A DNA stretch of 64,000 nt from Mimachlamys varia (GCA_947623455.1 OX392534.1:41793426-41857425), one strand, 5' to 3'. Counted from the stretch's first letter, positions 36,101-48,643 are shown. Numbers and translations: made by a program. The notes: generated from the sequence alone by a model not told the origin.

Positions 36101-39100
36101 GACAATATGGAATTCTACCCTATTTCATTTTTACAGTGTTCCTTTTATTGAAACTGAAAAAAAGGTTAAGCTTATTTTACAGAAGAATTATTCTGTTTCA
36201 CTTGTTTATACATACAATGAACAAATTATTTACCAATTAACACTTTAAATGTACTCATAAGTTCTTAACATTAACACCCAATACTCTCGTAATCCATAAG
36301 CATAGAATATTCATAACCATTAACACAGAATACTCATAATGCATCAGCACAGAATATTCACAATCTATTAACACAGAATATCCATAATCCATTAACATAG
36401 AATATTCATAACCCCTTGAACACAGATTACTCATAAATCATTAACACATACTACTACTCATAAATCATTAACACAGACTACTACTCATAACTCATTAACA
36501 CAGACTACTCATAACTCATAAACACAGAATATTCATACCCATTTACACTGTCTACTCATAATCCATTAAAATATAATATTCATGACCCATTAACATAGAA
36601 TACTCATAACCAATGAACATGGACTGCTCACAACCCATTTATTATAACACAGATTACTCATAACCCATCAACACAGAATATTCATAACCCATTAACAGAG
36701 ACTACTCATAATCCATTAAAATATAATATTCATGACCCATTAACATAGAATACTCATAACCAATGAACATGGACTGCTCACAACCCATTTATTATAACAC
36801 AGATTACTCATAACCCATCAACACAGAATATTCATAACCCATTAACACAGACTACTTTTAACTCCTTAACACAGAATAATGAAGAGAATGTACTAACTAC
36901 AGTAAATGATTCAATGCTGAGACTTTTTTCAACTTTATATTCAGGAAGGACCAATAGATTTGATGATGAGTACAAATGGGCTGGCGTAGAAGATCCTAAG
37001 ATTGTTATCACAACCTCAAGAGATCCTAGCTCAAAGCTGAAACAATTTGCAAAGGTAAATGACACAGTTTTATATATATATTTGTGTGTGTAATATGTTT
37101 GAAAATTGTCTCAATGGATGTAATGTTTCTTTGACTGAAAAATAACTATTATAGATTAAAGGTCATGGTTTTAAATATTTAATTCAGAAATGGTTCAATG
37201 ATTTATATAGATGATGGTTTTGTTTATACATGTGTCCGGATCATATTATACAGGGTTACATAACTTAAATGTTTGGTAAATACATATGGAATATGGACAG
37301 TAACTAATGACTGGCTATCTGTTCACAGGAGATGAGACTGATATTTCCAAACAGCCAGAGAATAAACAGGGGTAACTATGAGACCAAACAGCTCATGGAC
37401 GCCTGTCGGTCCAACCAGGTGACAGACTTGATCGTGGTTCACGAGCACCGAGGTGTGCCTGACGCACTTATAGTGTGTCACCTTCCTCACGGCCCCACAG
37501 CCTCGTTCACTCTATCCAATGTTGTGATGCGCCACGACATTCCGGACGTAGGCACCATGTCAGAAGCCTATCCACATCTGATCTTCCATATGCTATCGTC
37601 CAGACTAGGAAAACGGGCAAGTCTTCTTTATTAACCATGAGTGGTGGATAAGATAAAAAGGGAATGTTTCTCTGCTATAAGCTCAAATTACTTACTGTTT
37701 TGGTGTGGAAAATTAAAATAGAACTAAATGCAATGTGTATAACTTTTGGTCTGTAGTATTACTAAGCCAGTGGATTCAGGTTGCCATAAAAAGTGTCACG
37801 ATCCCTGTTTTTTTTATAAAGGTTTCCAGTTCCCATTACATCATTATATTGTCTGTTCCACAAAACTACCACTGCATAGAAGGGGGAAATAACCAAGATA
37901 ATTACTATGAGTAATTGAAAAAAAAAATTTAAATTGATATTTTATAAGTTCATACTAGAATGCGCAGTTACATACACATGTGCCGAAGAAATAAATTTTG
38001 CTGCTGTGAGGCAAATTAGATAGATTTTATGTTCTCGCACAATCTGAAATATTTACCACCAAGGGAAACCATAATTAATTATTTAATATCAACCCAAGTG
38101 GTTGTTTCCTCAGAATTTCAGAAGGCAGATTAAAAATTTCGGAAAAACAATTCTGGTGAAAGAAACAAATCAATTTCTGAATAAAAATATTTTCAAAATA
38201 GCAACATACTGTGACTGATAATAGAGTGATGAGTTAATGTTTATTTTTTTACTTTCAGGTAAAGAATATTCTGAAATATTTATTTCCAGTTCCAAAAGAA
38301 GAAAGCAAGCGTATTATCACATTTGCCAATGATGAAGATCACATATCATTTAGGTATGTCTTACTTGGTCATTATTTTGTGGTGCACAGTGCAATTATCT
38401 CAAAGAAACTCTCCAATATTCTTTACAATTTTCTCTATGACATTCTACTAACACAGTCGAATAGGAGAACAGCCTCACAGTGTAGTGCTAACGTTCCCTA
38501 CCATACCTCATGTGTGTTAGAGGCTGTAAAGGTGTTCTGCTTGTAATGGGTCCATTTTCCATTAGCTCATTTATAATTTTGTCGAAGCATGACAACCATC
38601 TTTAAAGATCAAGATCACAAATTAAGATCAAATGGCAGATATCTAAAGTATTTTACTTAAGGAACCTGCTGTCTTTATACATTTATCTTTTTTTTTTTTA
38701 AATTTTCATGTATAATAATGTGACCTATATATGTATATATTTGCTGTTTTCTATTACTTATGTCTCTTCTTCCATTTTACAGGCATCATATATATAAGAA
38801 AACAGATGGTGGACGAAATACTGAACTTTCAGAAGTTGGACCTAGATTTGAAATGAAATGTAAGGCAATGTATACTGTATATTCAGGTTGCATACAGCTT
38901 TATTGCTAAGGTCTCATAATACACATTGTGGTAGCATGTTCTATTTCACTAAACACGGTCTGATCAATATTTATTACAGTACATGAATTGGTGATACTCA
39001 GTGGTGTGAAATTCCAATCAAGTGACATGAATAACTACACCAAATTCACATTAAATTATATATGTATGTAAGTTTGATTTCATGCTGGCTTTGCATTGAT

Positions 39101-39424
39101 GAAAAAATATGAATAATCAGTGTTGAATTTGTGGATTTTAGGTTAATTTTCTATCATACTGGTTGTATTACCAGGGTAAAAATTCTGTCAATTAATTGCT
39201 TTTTCAAGATTAAATCACAAATATAATGTGTATACTGTACTGTGACTCTAAATGTTCTTTTAGGAGACTTCCTAAGTCTGTAAATATGCTACAAGTGTGT
39301 GTTTTGTATTGCAGTATACCAGATTCAGCTCGGCACCATTGACAATGCGGACACAGCAGATGTGGAATGGGTGTACAGACCATATATGAACACTGCCAAG
39401 AAACGCAAGTTTCTCTCAAACTGA
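33140..39424 (+). CDS. IMP4: U3 snoRNP / SSU-processome protein IMP4 (Brix domain), 8 exons
   Basis: Spliced CDS 876 nt, 291 aa, the same length as human IMP4. Exons: 33140-33142, 35353-35461, 35983-36066, 36945-37054, 37329-37616, 38259-38353, 38783-38859, 39315-39424. Conserved blocks are MLRRQARLRREFIYKK, DDEYKWAGVEDPKIVITTSR, DLIVVHEHRGVPDALIVCHL, GPTASFTLSNVVMRHDIPD, SSRLGKRVKNILKYLFPVPK, ITFANDEDHISFRHHIYKK and EVGPRFEMKLYQIQLGT. The Brix/sigma70-4-like RNA-binding domain covers about residues 80-280. In other eukaryotes IMP4 works with MPP10 and IMP3 to promote U3 snoRNA pairing with pre-18S rRNA in the nucleolus. Exon 1 is only the ATG, followed directly by GTGAGT. The intron after exon 5 begins GCAAGT, a GC-AG intron. 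Intron 1 carries a hAT element nested in a LINE relic plus tRNA-like SINEs. Confidence 0.97.
33500..34190 (+). pseudogene. 5'-truncated LINE relic (RT C-terminus), split by a hAT element
   Basis: Codons for YKSLVRP end at 33522 and resume after the insertion at 33940 as VRPSLEYA, then VWDPHM, DKIEMVQRRAA, and, in a shifted frame with stops between, RYNHRTSSVNEMVHHL, LSERHRDTPLTML. These are the usual post-RT C-terminal motifs of jockey/CR1-like non-LTR retrotransposons. It is broken by stops, a frameshift and the insertion. Confidence 0.75.
33523..33939. mobile_element. Non-autonomous hAT-like element with 8-bp target duplication
   Basis: 417 bp, starting TAGGGCTGGG and ending CCCAGCTCTA, flanked on both sides by agtacgac (33515-33522 and 33940-33947). 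An 8-bp duplication and TAGGGCTGGG-type ends are hAT hallmarks. The subterminal sequence is rich in taccggtata/ataccgtggta. It has no transposase. It sits in IMP4 intron 1 inside a LINE relic. Confidence 0.85.
34480..34880 (+). mobile_element. Two tandem tRNA-derived SINE copies in IMP4 intron 1
   Basis: Box A-like TAGCTTGATCGGTTAAGCA (34489-34507) with box B-like GGTTTGATTACT (about 34536-34547) recurs as TAGCTTGATTGGTTGAGCA (34747-34765) with GGTTTGACTCC (34800-34810). The tails share ataatgacctct. Both are on the plus strand and have no intact acceptor stem. Confidence 0.7.
34905..34980 (-). mobile_element. tRNA-like SINE head
   Basis: On the minus strand, GCTCAGCGGTAGAGC (complement of 34955-34969) is a good D-arm/box A and GGGTTTGATCTCC (around 34918-34930) a good box B. 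The ends cannot form a 7-bp acceptor stem, so a SINE head or tRNA relic is more likely than a tRNA gene. Confidence 0.6.
36250..36870 (+). repeat. About 20-bp tandem repeat with block duplication in IMP4 intron 3
   Basis: Units of the form cattaacacagaatattcat and variants repeat through most of the intron. A block including atgaacatggactgctcaca (near 36610) recurs at about 36768, so a block of about 160 bp has duplicated. Confidence 0.85.
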
Positions 39425-41647
39425 GCATCACATTATCCTGGAAATCACTCCTGGCAGAGTATTATTCTAGGAGGTATTCCATGACCATGCTAGATTCTGG
39501 GATATACTTTACATCCGAGTATCACCTTATCCTGGGACTGTTTCATGGAGTAAAGAATTTACCTGGAACTTGCTGACTTATCATTTTAATACACATATAA
39601 AGTCCCTGGGTTTCCTTTATCAAGATAGTGCAAGGAAAACTTCACATTATCCAGGGATTTGTGCAAGAAACAGTGTTTTGAGCTTTACTCATTGTATTGT
39701 CCTGTTTCAAACCAGTTACATGATTAACTGGATAAGGAAAGACTTGTTTATTAGAAACACAGATTGTTGGCAATTAAAGGGGAGAAAATCCTTAACCTTT
39801 ATTCATGCATTTTGCTGTAAATGTAGGATATAAAACCAAATTTATATTAGAGGAAAGGTATGTATTTACACAGTAAAGAGACAATGCAGCATCAGTTCAT
39901 GTATAATCTATAAAGGAAGGGAAACTCTCAATGACATGGGATTCTTCAGAGAAAAGAAACATGGAGTTGTTGTAATTCTAAATTTATTTGACTTTCGTCA
40001 TTACAAAATTATTGTAACAAATTACATATAGAAAGCTTGTCAACAAATTTCAAATACAAGTGCATCACAGGTAATTGTTTTCAAGCTTTTACAATTTTTT
40101 TCTATGATAGAACATTGCAAATAAATTTGTCTTAACTCAAATATGATGAATGATGTGTATTTTGTACGATAGGAAAATCTAACAAAATGTAACAAGGTGC
40201 TAGAAATACATTGTGTTAACTCATTCAACCCTGAAGTTTCATAATTAACTAGTCCAACCTTTGAATTGGAAGAGTTGAATTGTGTCTTCAGGGGGTACAG
40301 TGAATAAGTTAAAATATCTTGATATTACATCCATTGACTATCAAATGTTGGCATTACAAAGAAGTTTAGCAGTACACTAGAGATCTGAAATAGAGAACCT
40401 TGAAATATGTTTGCAGTAAATGAAATGTCATTGCACCAAGGTTTTACAGGGATCACTTTGAGGCGAGATTTGGGGATTTTTACTCATATTTTTCCTGAAA
40501 ATCTCATTAAAATTTCAAAATTGTATTTCTTTATATAGAATCATCTTATAGAAATTTTGCTAATCCCATAAAATCCCTCATATTCTCTCATAGGTTTTAA
40601 GAGCCAGAATTATCCCTGTTTTACTGTATAACAATACAACATGTAAACCCTGCACTTTGTGCCTATTCCTATACATATAAGAGGTTTTAATTAGTCTGCT
40701 GTTCGCATTGGCGAATCTTAGTCTTTCGCCGTGTTAATAATCTAACACTGTTCAAGTATTATGTGCCCTGTTTGTTTATTGGGGAAATTAAGATCTCATA
40801 ACATTAGAGGGTGCTGATCGGCCTTTTTTCTATCGGATATGATTTTACTGACTGCAGCAACTGTCAAAATATCTGGCTAGCAAAATGTCCAGCATTGTCA
40901 CCGTACCTGAGGATGTAGAATTTGGGTCAGAACTGAGGTCTTTGACAATGTTTTAATCCTAACCTCTACACCTGTTTTGCTGGCTCTCATATACCCCAAA
41001 ACTATATAATAATTGCCTTGTTTTCTTCCACATACAGTGTATGAGCAGAAAACATAATTATGATATACAAAAGAAATACATTGCAACTCAATTTTAATTT
41101 TAAGAAGCATGCAAGACCTTCATGGCAAGCTTAAGCTTGTGCAATAATTTCTATAACTTGGTGACACTGTATGACATTTTGAAAGACTCCGACTCTTAAT
41201 TAGCTGTGTTGAAGGTTTCTTAATGCAGCTATGAATGTTCAAAAAGCAGCTCAAAGATCTAATTTAGAAAGAGGTAAGACAAAAAAAATCATTTCAATCA
41301 ATTACAGAAACTTTTACATTCACTGAAAATGTCAAATTTATTTTACTATTGTTACAGATAATTCAAACAATTTTAATAGTTATACATGTACAATAAATAC
41401 CAAATCACAAGTAAGACATAGAAAATGGAATATCAAGTTTAGAAAAAAAGACAATTGAAAAATGATAATACATGTTTTGTTATCATGGAATAAATGTAAA
41501 TATATTGCACAAATAAATTAGGTGGGCTGTGAGCTGTCTGCATCCACCACAGGACACTTTTTTTAGCAACAATTAAGGGACTAAAGACCCTGATAGTTTG
41601 ATACATGAGTTGTGAGGGACTCTCCACCTTGATCCTGAGTAGATCTG
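39425..41647. other. Convergent interval between IMP4 and BORCS6
   Basis: Contains the 3' ends of both genes. A TTTATT at 41337-41342 could be the BORCS6 poly(A) signal on the minus strand. No further exon, repeat array or transposon was recognised. Confidence 0.6.
40120..40125 (+). terminator. Candidate IMP4 poly(A) signal
   Basis: AATAAA about 700 bases after the IMP4 stop. Not confirmed by any downstream element I can see. Confidence 0.3.
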
Positions 41648-44600
41648 TCAGGACGTGTTGTCGGTGAGCTGGGACTCAAACCTGTCCAGCAGCCTCTTTA
41701 TTTCCTTACTGAACAAGTTGGTCAAGGAAAATGATGTTGATAAAATGTTGAATAATATTCAACTTTTTTACATTTTAAAATTATGTATTTTAAAAGAATT
41801 ATGAATCAAGTTATTTCAACCTATATTAAACACTCTTGCTGGTCCGAATATTAGTGCGAGGAGATCTTATTGTGGGGAGGATACTGCAGTATCCGGAGAA
41901 AATCGGGGATATGACCCCATAGATTCTCGAAAATAAAAATAAAATAATTGTTAAAAACTACATAGAATATCAGTGAACATTATTTCTAAAACCTGTGTAG
42001 TTCAAATCCGTAGAGGGAATATTTGTAAACATACATATGATTCAGCTTTGATGGAAATGAGAATGACCCGAAACCTAATGAGATCATTGAGCTAAACACA
42101 AAGTTTAACAAAAATGAGTGAATAGAATATTTTTCAAAGATGCATCCACATAATGTAGTGTGATACCTTGTGCTTTTGGACTTCATACAGTAGAAGGTCT
42201 AACCATACTTTTGACCACTGCTATCAGTGTTCACTATACAAGCTGGTGTTAAAGGATACATCTGGTCCCCTAGTCGGTATACTGGTCCCATGTTGTTATT
42301 CAGCTCCTCACACTTGGCCATCAGGGCATACATCGCCTGAAAGTGAAATTTAAAGACTAAAATTACACTGGGTCAACAACACAACTATACATCTGCTATT
42401 GTGAGTAGTCAGCCATATGTAGCTTTGTGTCATTTCCATATCAAGATATACCTATGTATTTATTTGTACAGTGTATTTATAGTATACAGCAAGCATCAGT
42501 TAAAACCAGCATTGGACATATTTTTAACAAACAAGAGTTACCTCCCTTCTAAAAAATGAAAAACAGCCATTAACATGCAAGAAAAAGGGATGAAGAAATA
42601 AGTGGATAGATTCATATTTGTAAGTTACTAGTACAATGGAGTTTTTGTTCTGAACTCTTTGTCATTTAAAAGTAAAACTTACGTTGTTTCAGATGACATA
42701 TTTTCTTTAATTTGTTATACATTATTAATCACACAGGACAGACTATGTGGTTTGGGAGGAAATTAAAATTCAGCTGTTTTGTACCTCAAATCATTTCAAA
42801 ATCCCGCCAAACAACCAGACCTTCCCAAAATAGGTTCACAGAAATGCTGTAAGTATAGAAGTAACTTAATATTTTACCTTTATACTACTGTCCACAGAAT
42901 CACAGGTAACATCAACAGAAGTTTTATACGCATCCAGGCATCCTACTGTTATGGCAGACATCTTAAAACCAAACAAAAACAAGACAGTCACTGTAGGAGA
43001 TTGATGCTAACTAATAATATTGATTTCAGGTAATAGATAACAGACATGATTGTTACACAAATAATATCACATACAAGACAATAATACTATGCAAATTCAC
43101 AACAGAATCAATAATAATTTAAATTGAGCATTATATATATATATATAGTCCAGAGAGAGAGAGTGACTGGGCAACCCCTACCTACATTACAAATACAATC
43201 TCTCTGGCTATTAAGTATCAATCATGTAAGATATGCTAAGATATCCTGATACTGTTTCACACAGGATTTTTTTAAGCTCCCCCCCCCCCCCCCCATGAAA
43301 TGGGGGGTGGGGGCATAAAGTGTTACCCATGTCACATCCCGTCCCATGGTAATGTAACCAGTTTATTTAAATAACTGCTGATCCAATTGTCATCAAACTT
43401 TGCATACATAATAAGCAGGAAGAAATCTCACAGACACTTCTAGTTTTTTTTATAACGTGAACTAAGTTTAAGTTGACTTTGGAACACTGAGAGCATTGCT
43501 TTAGTATTATCAATGTACCCAGTTTCATTATCATAGTTTAAATGCAAAGAAAGCTATATTCCAGACACAAAATTTCAACAAAGTTATGCTGCGGACAAGA
43601 CATTTTAACAAAAGGTAATAACTCCATAAATAAGGGGTTGTGGGCATTGAATTTAGTACAATGCACATTGCCCTAGTGTCACTAATGCACACAACAAATT
43701 CATGATTCTGGCTTGTGGGAAAATGTATGCTCCGGATACAAAAAAGAAACAGAAAGACGAACGGAAAAAGCGGCAAATTTATACTCCCTTGAATTTTTTC
43801 TGGAAGCAAAATAATCATTTAAAACATTTTGATGTATTAGGTATGAGCCATGCCATCAATCAACAAACCAGAAACTCATGTTGTATAAATAGTACCTGTT
43901 AACTCTTACCTTGTGTAAATTAGACCTTAGATTACCCATCATCAGGTCCACACTATCAGCTACCCGTCTGGCATGTGCTTCAAGCTCCAGTATGGCACTG
44001 GCGTCGATGGGAGGAATGTCGTCGGGACTTTGCTGCATGAGACTGCTGGTTGCCATGGCTGATGAGGAACTGGACATACTGTTGACACTGGATATGCTTC
44101 TAAGGCTTGAGGTTCGGCTGCTCAAACCACTGGAATCTAAAATACAGAAAATAGCATGTAATCATTTCGGTAAGAGAAATCAGTTACTCAGTCATCTGTC
44201 ATAGACACTAACTAGTTAACCAAACACACTTGTCACAGCTGACACCAGTTAACTAGACTTGTAATCACCTGTCATAGATACCAGTTACACAGACTCACCT
44301 GTCATAGATACCAGTTACACCGAATCACCTGTCATAGATACCAGTTACACAGAATCACCTGTCATAGATACCAGTTACACAAAAACACCTGTCATAGATA
44401 CCAGTTACATAGAATCACCTGTCATAGACACCGGTTACACAGACTCACCTGTCATAGATACCAGTTACACAGACTCACCAGTCATAGATACCAGTTACAC
44501 AGAATCACCTGTCATAGATACCAGTTACACAGAATCACCTGTCATAGATACCAGTTACACAGACTCACCTGTCATATATACCAGTTACACAGAATCACCT

Positions 44601-46111
44601 GTCATAGATACCAGTTACACAGACTCACCTGTCATAGATACTAGTTACACAGAATCACCTGTCATAGATATCAGATACACAGAATCACCTGTCATAGATA
44701 CCAGTTACATAGAATCCCCTGTCATAGATACCAGCTACACAAAATCACCTGTCATAGATACTAGTTACACAGAATCACCTGTCATAGATACCAGATACAC
44801 AGACTCGCATGTCATAGATACCAGTTACACAGAATCACCTGTCATAGATACCAGTTACATAGAATCCCCTGTCATAGATACCAGTTACACAGAATCACCT
44901 GTCATAGATACTAGTTACACAGAATCACATGTCATAGATACCAGATACACAGACTCGCATGTCATAGATACCAGTTACACAGACTCACCTGTCATAGATA
45001 CCAGTTACATAGAATCCCCTGTCATAGATACCAGCTACACAAAATCACCTGTCATAGATACTAGTTACACAGAATCACCTGTCATAGATACCAGATACAC
45101 AGACTCGCATGTCATAGATACCAGTTACACAGAATCACCTGTCATAGATACCAGTTACATAGAATCCCCTGTCATAGATACCAGTTACACAGAATCACCT
45201 GTCATAGATACTAGTTACACAGAATCACATGTCATAGATACCAGATACACAGACTCGCATGTCATAGATACCAGTTACACAGACTCACCTGTCATAGATA
45301 CTAGTTACACAGAATCACCTGTCATAGATACCAGATACACAGACTCGCATGTCATAGATACCAGTTACACAGAATCACCTGTCATAGGTACCAGTTACAC
45401 GGAATCACCTGTCATAGATACCAGTTACACAGACTCGCCTTTTATACATGTAGATACCAGTTATAAGAATCATCTGTCATATACACCAGTAACAAAATCA
45501 CCTATCATAAATATTCGTTACACAGACTCACCTGTTTTTGTTAAAGGGCTACTCCTCCTTATTTTCTCTTGTAAATCATCAGCAATAAACTCTATCATTT
45601 CTCCTTTTCTTACTATGGTTCCATGTGGCATACTCTTTGAAAGCATTGTCTCTTCAATATTTTCAAACTCTGGATCTTTTTTTACCAGAATTTCTTCTGT
45701 GGTACTGGCTGACCTGCAACTCCTCCACTCCGTTATAACATTGGTACCATTGTTGATGTAGGACGCAAGTTGATTCTGTCCGTCACTTTTGCTTCGTTTT
45801 CGCTCGTACTGCTGCAGAGGCCTTGGTAGACACAGGCTATCAGGCCTGGCTATGCTAGACTCTGAATTAGGAGATTGTTTATCAGGCTCACCACTATCAC
45901 ATAGCTCTAATGTACTGACACTTTCACTGTTACTCACTCCCTCCAGAGTCACGTCCGAACTTGTACTGTACCGGTCTTTCCGTCGGTCTCTGTCCACACC
46001 ATCACTGACACCCTCAATCTGTATAAGATCACATGATAGCGAGTCGACAGGACTGGTTAGATTTGAACTTCCTCCCTGGTCATTATCATTAGCAACAATG
46101 TCTTCCATCAT
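41648..46111 (-). CDS. BORCS6: BLOC-1-related complex subunit 6 (lyspersin), 5 coding exons
   Basis: Spliced CDS 1029 nt, 342 aa (human about 357). Exons in transcription order: 46111-45532, 44136-43910, 42961-42878, 42336-42260, 41708-41648. The N-terminal half (1-193) is Ser/Asp-rich and probably disordered; IEFIADDLQEKIRRSSPLTK lies near its end. A Ser-rich linker (SSGLSSRTSSLRSISS) follows. The conserved C-terminal helical region (about 235-342) contains HARRVADSVDLMMGNLR, KMSAITVGCLDAYKTSVD, AMYALMAKCEELNNNMGP and IKEIKRLLDRFESQL, matching the BORCS6/DUF2365 family. BORC sits on the lysosome surface and recruits ARL8 for kinesin-driven movement. Intron 1 is a donor-anchored 30-bp minisatellite; the last intron has U12-type signals. 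A likely 5'UTR acceptor lies at 46233/46232, with a candidate donor near 48222. The family call rests on the C-terminal blocks; the N-terminus is poorly conserved in general. Confidence 0.9.
41831..41921 (-). mobile_element. Truncated SINE in the U12-type intron of BORCS6
   Basis: The segment cactcttgctggtccgaata … gcagtatccggagaaaat aligns with the non-tRNA part of the SINE at 1497-1690. The tRNA head is absent. Confidence 0.65.
44265..45531 (-). repeat. 30-bp minisatellite in BORCS6 intron 1, anchored at the donor
   Basis: About 40 units of 30 bp (plus strand: cacctgtcatagataccagt then tacacagaat) fill the intron from the exon 1 donor. On the coding strand each unit reads ACAG|GTGA(G/T)TCTGTGTAAC, so it repeats the real exon 1 donor ACAG|GTGAGTCTGTGTAAC (exon ends 45532). 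Several copies have changed CACCT to GCAT and lost the donor. Confidence 0.93.
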
Positions 46112-46231
46112 GCTGTGTCAACTCAGTCTAGATCCGTAGCTCAATATCTTTACCACCACTTTCAATCTCCAGTTTTTCTTTTCTTTGTTGATGCCTTCAT
46201 TTCTTTACATAAGTTCACCTTCCAAGGTTAT

Positions 46232-48221
46232 CCTGATATAAAATGAAAATAAATAACAATTACATTTTAGATTTCATTTAATATATAGGACATTTCATAA
46301 ACTGTAAATTATCATTTATATTTCACATGAAATTTTATTCATTTATTTTTAATACACAATACAGAGTATATCACGAATCCTTCCTAGAAGGCTTTCATGT
46401 TGATTCCCAAAGGAACTTCCATTATTGTCATACTTCCCTTTGACAGACATTTCCATTTACTTTATATACATAAATAAATGGGGTCCTTCTGCATAGTTTA
46501 AATGGGAGTCCTGAAAAATAGTGGGATCCTTTTCAGTTTTTATGCTTGAAAAAGATATAGGGACGGCTTCAACGCAAACCCTGCTATGTAAAGCTATTAG
46601 TGTTGGGAATCGGTTCGGATTTTCATAATCAATTATTCTCCAGATTCAAGTTACTAATTAATCGATTTTAATTGGAAAAGTTTGTTCAAAAGAAAATTAG
46701 AAATAAGTCATGTTGAATGACTTTGCTGAAGTTTCCTTGTTCTGAACATGGAAGAAGATTTTTTTATTTTCAAAAAATTGATTATTGAAATTTATAATTG
46801 ATCAACGCTACAGCAAGAATAACCAATTGGTTATCGATTATATTTGATTAATTGTCCCAGCACTAAAGGCTATAGGTCTGGGGTCCTGGGGTTGAGCATG
46901 CATGTCATAATAACAATATGAACAAGGATGAAAGGTGGATTTACAATAACAAGGTTTATGACATGCAAAGCATTTGTTTAATTGTATAACATTAAAAGGC
47001 TGTCAAAGATGTTACCGCTGGGTTGACTACTGTGTATGCCAACTGCAATTGACTCTGATTATGAACCATAAAAATCTTACCTTACAGTCAGATTTTAATG
47101 GTTCAATTGATCAGAGAAAATGTGCATGCAAAGTCAATTAATTGCAAGTTTTACGGGAAATACAGACAAGAAAAGATTATCCCAAATAAGTAAGTATATT
47201 CAGATTATACAGTGGATTCCACTTATTATCATATGTTTACTACTTATAAAATCCTTTTTGTAAGTGATATCTCTAAAATTCTCACAAGTTGATATCAGCC
47301 CGGGTGATTGGAGTGATATCACAACCCCTCGAAAGTGATATCACCCCCACTCCAAATTTTCGTTTTTGCCACTTTTGCATATTGCTGTCTGTTTCAAATG
47401 TGCAACAAGCACACTTTATGACTTCAATGAAGTCACAAAGAATGGAAAGTATATCTCTGCCTTGTCATCTCCAATGACAGCGATCAAATTCTATCCATGG
47501 ATATCCATTGTGTTATTTTATCAAGTTACTATGAAATAACCATTTTATTTGAAGGGATTTGGGACTTTCTTTTGCATGGTGACTTTTACATATTTTTATT
47601 TTTACCTTTTTTATGATAATTTTTATTACCATTTTATGAATATCAGTCAATGTTAATGGTTTAAATTATGTGATATGTTAAAAAAATTCTTTGTAAGTGT
47701 TTTTTCGGCCCTCTGGCTGATATCAGAACTCTCAGGCTAATAAAGGGTGTGGTATCAAAATAGTCATATAATAATCTTTATAAATATCACTCCTGTTAAT
47801 ATCACATCCCTCTTTTTATCATGTTTTCCCAAAACACAATTTTTCCCTCTAAATAATCTATGTAATTTTATTGGGTTATTATCATGTGTTAATGAGATGA
47901 ATTCATCTTAATAAAATGTTGTTTTTTTAGCCGATCACATAAAATATCCAGAAAATGATGTCAATTCCATTTAGGCCTATTTCACTTTCAGATAAGCCAC
48001 TTGTACAAAAAAAACCATTGCATACTGAAAATAAATGATGAAAACAAAAATGATTCTTTAATGAAATAATGTTATCTAGAAGTATATATGTATAGATTGA
48101 AACATCTTCATCATGTGAATCGCTTTCCAAAATCAAGAAGAAAGGTCAGAACCCTTCGGACTAATTAGCGAGGGGCGAGGGGGGGGGGGCAAAATGCACC
48201 GGTACGTCATAAAAATACTTA
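46232..48221 (-). other. Predicted 5'UTR intron of BORCS6
   Basis: On the minus strand TTTTATATCAG|GATAACC at 46232 is a good acceptor, 121 bases before the ATG. AACA|GTAAGTA near 48222 is a good donor inside CpG-richer sequence. The pair is an inference without transcript support. Confidence 0.35.
46598..46865. mobile_element. hAT-like MITE upstream of BORCS6
   Basis: 268 bp, starting TAGTGTTGGGA and ending GTCCCAGCACTA, flanked by aaagctat (46590-46597) and aaggctat (46866-46873), an 8-bp duplication with one change. The interior is AT-rich (atcgattttaatt…ggttatcgatta). Confidence 0.75.
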
Positions 48222-48222
48222 C

Positions 48223-48643
48223 TGTTTGCAAATACTATTCGATCTATGGAAGGCAGCATTCGAGAACATGATTAATTATAAAACCGTGCTTTTACGTCCC
48301 TTATGAAAAACTTGAGTTTGAGTTGGCAATGCGTAGGCCTAGAATCTAGAATATCTATTTCAACATTTTGACAATGTCAACATCCAACATCGATCGTCCA
48401 TAGATAGGTCTGTGTCTTTTAAACGCTTCACTTTACAACGTCATGTACACCTTCCGTTAAACGTCTAAGAGACCGCGATAACCGGGGTGGTCCATGCATG
48501 CTGGGTTTCATTTTCAAGTTGAGTTTTTCTTCCTCGTCACATCGTTGACCATCCTCAAACCCTTGTCGTCACAGAGGTGAATGCAAGCTGATTAACCCGT
48601 GAAAAGATGTCTTTAGAATATTTTGATTTATCTCAATAACGAA
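48223..48643. promoter_or_regulatory. Candidate divergent promoter of BORCS6 and NOL9
   Basis: This stretch has clearly more CpG than its surroundings (…gaccgcgataaccggggtgg…). It is bounded by a minus-strand donor (AACA|GTAAGT, 48222) and a plus-strand donor (CGAA|GTAAGA, 48643/48644). Those would end noncoding first exons of BORCS6 and NOL9. All of this is inference. Confidence 0.4.
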
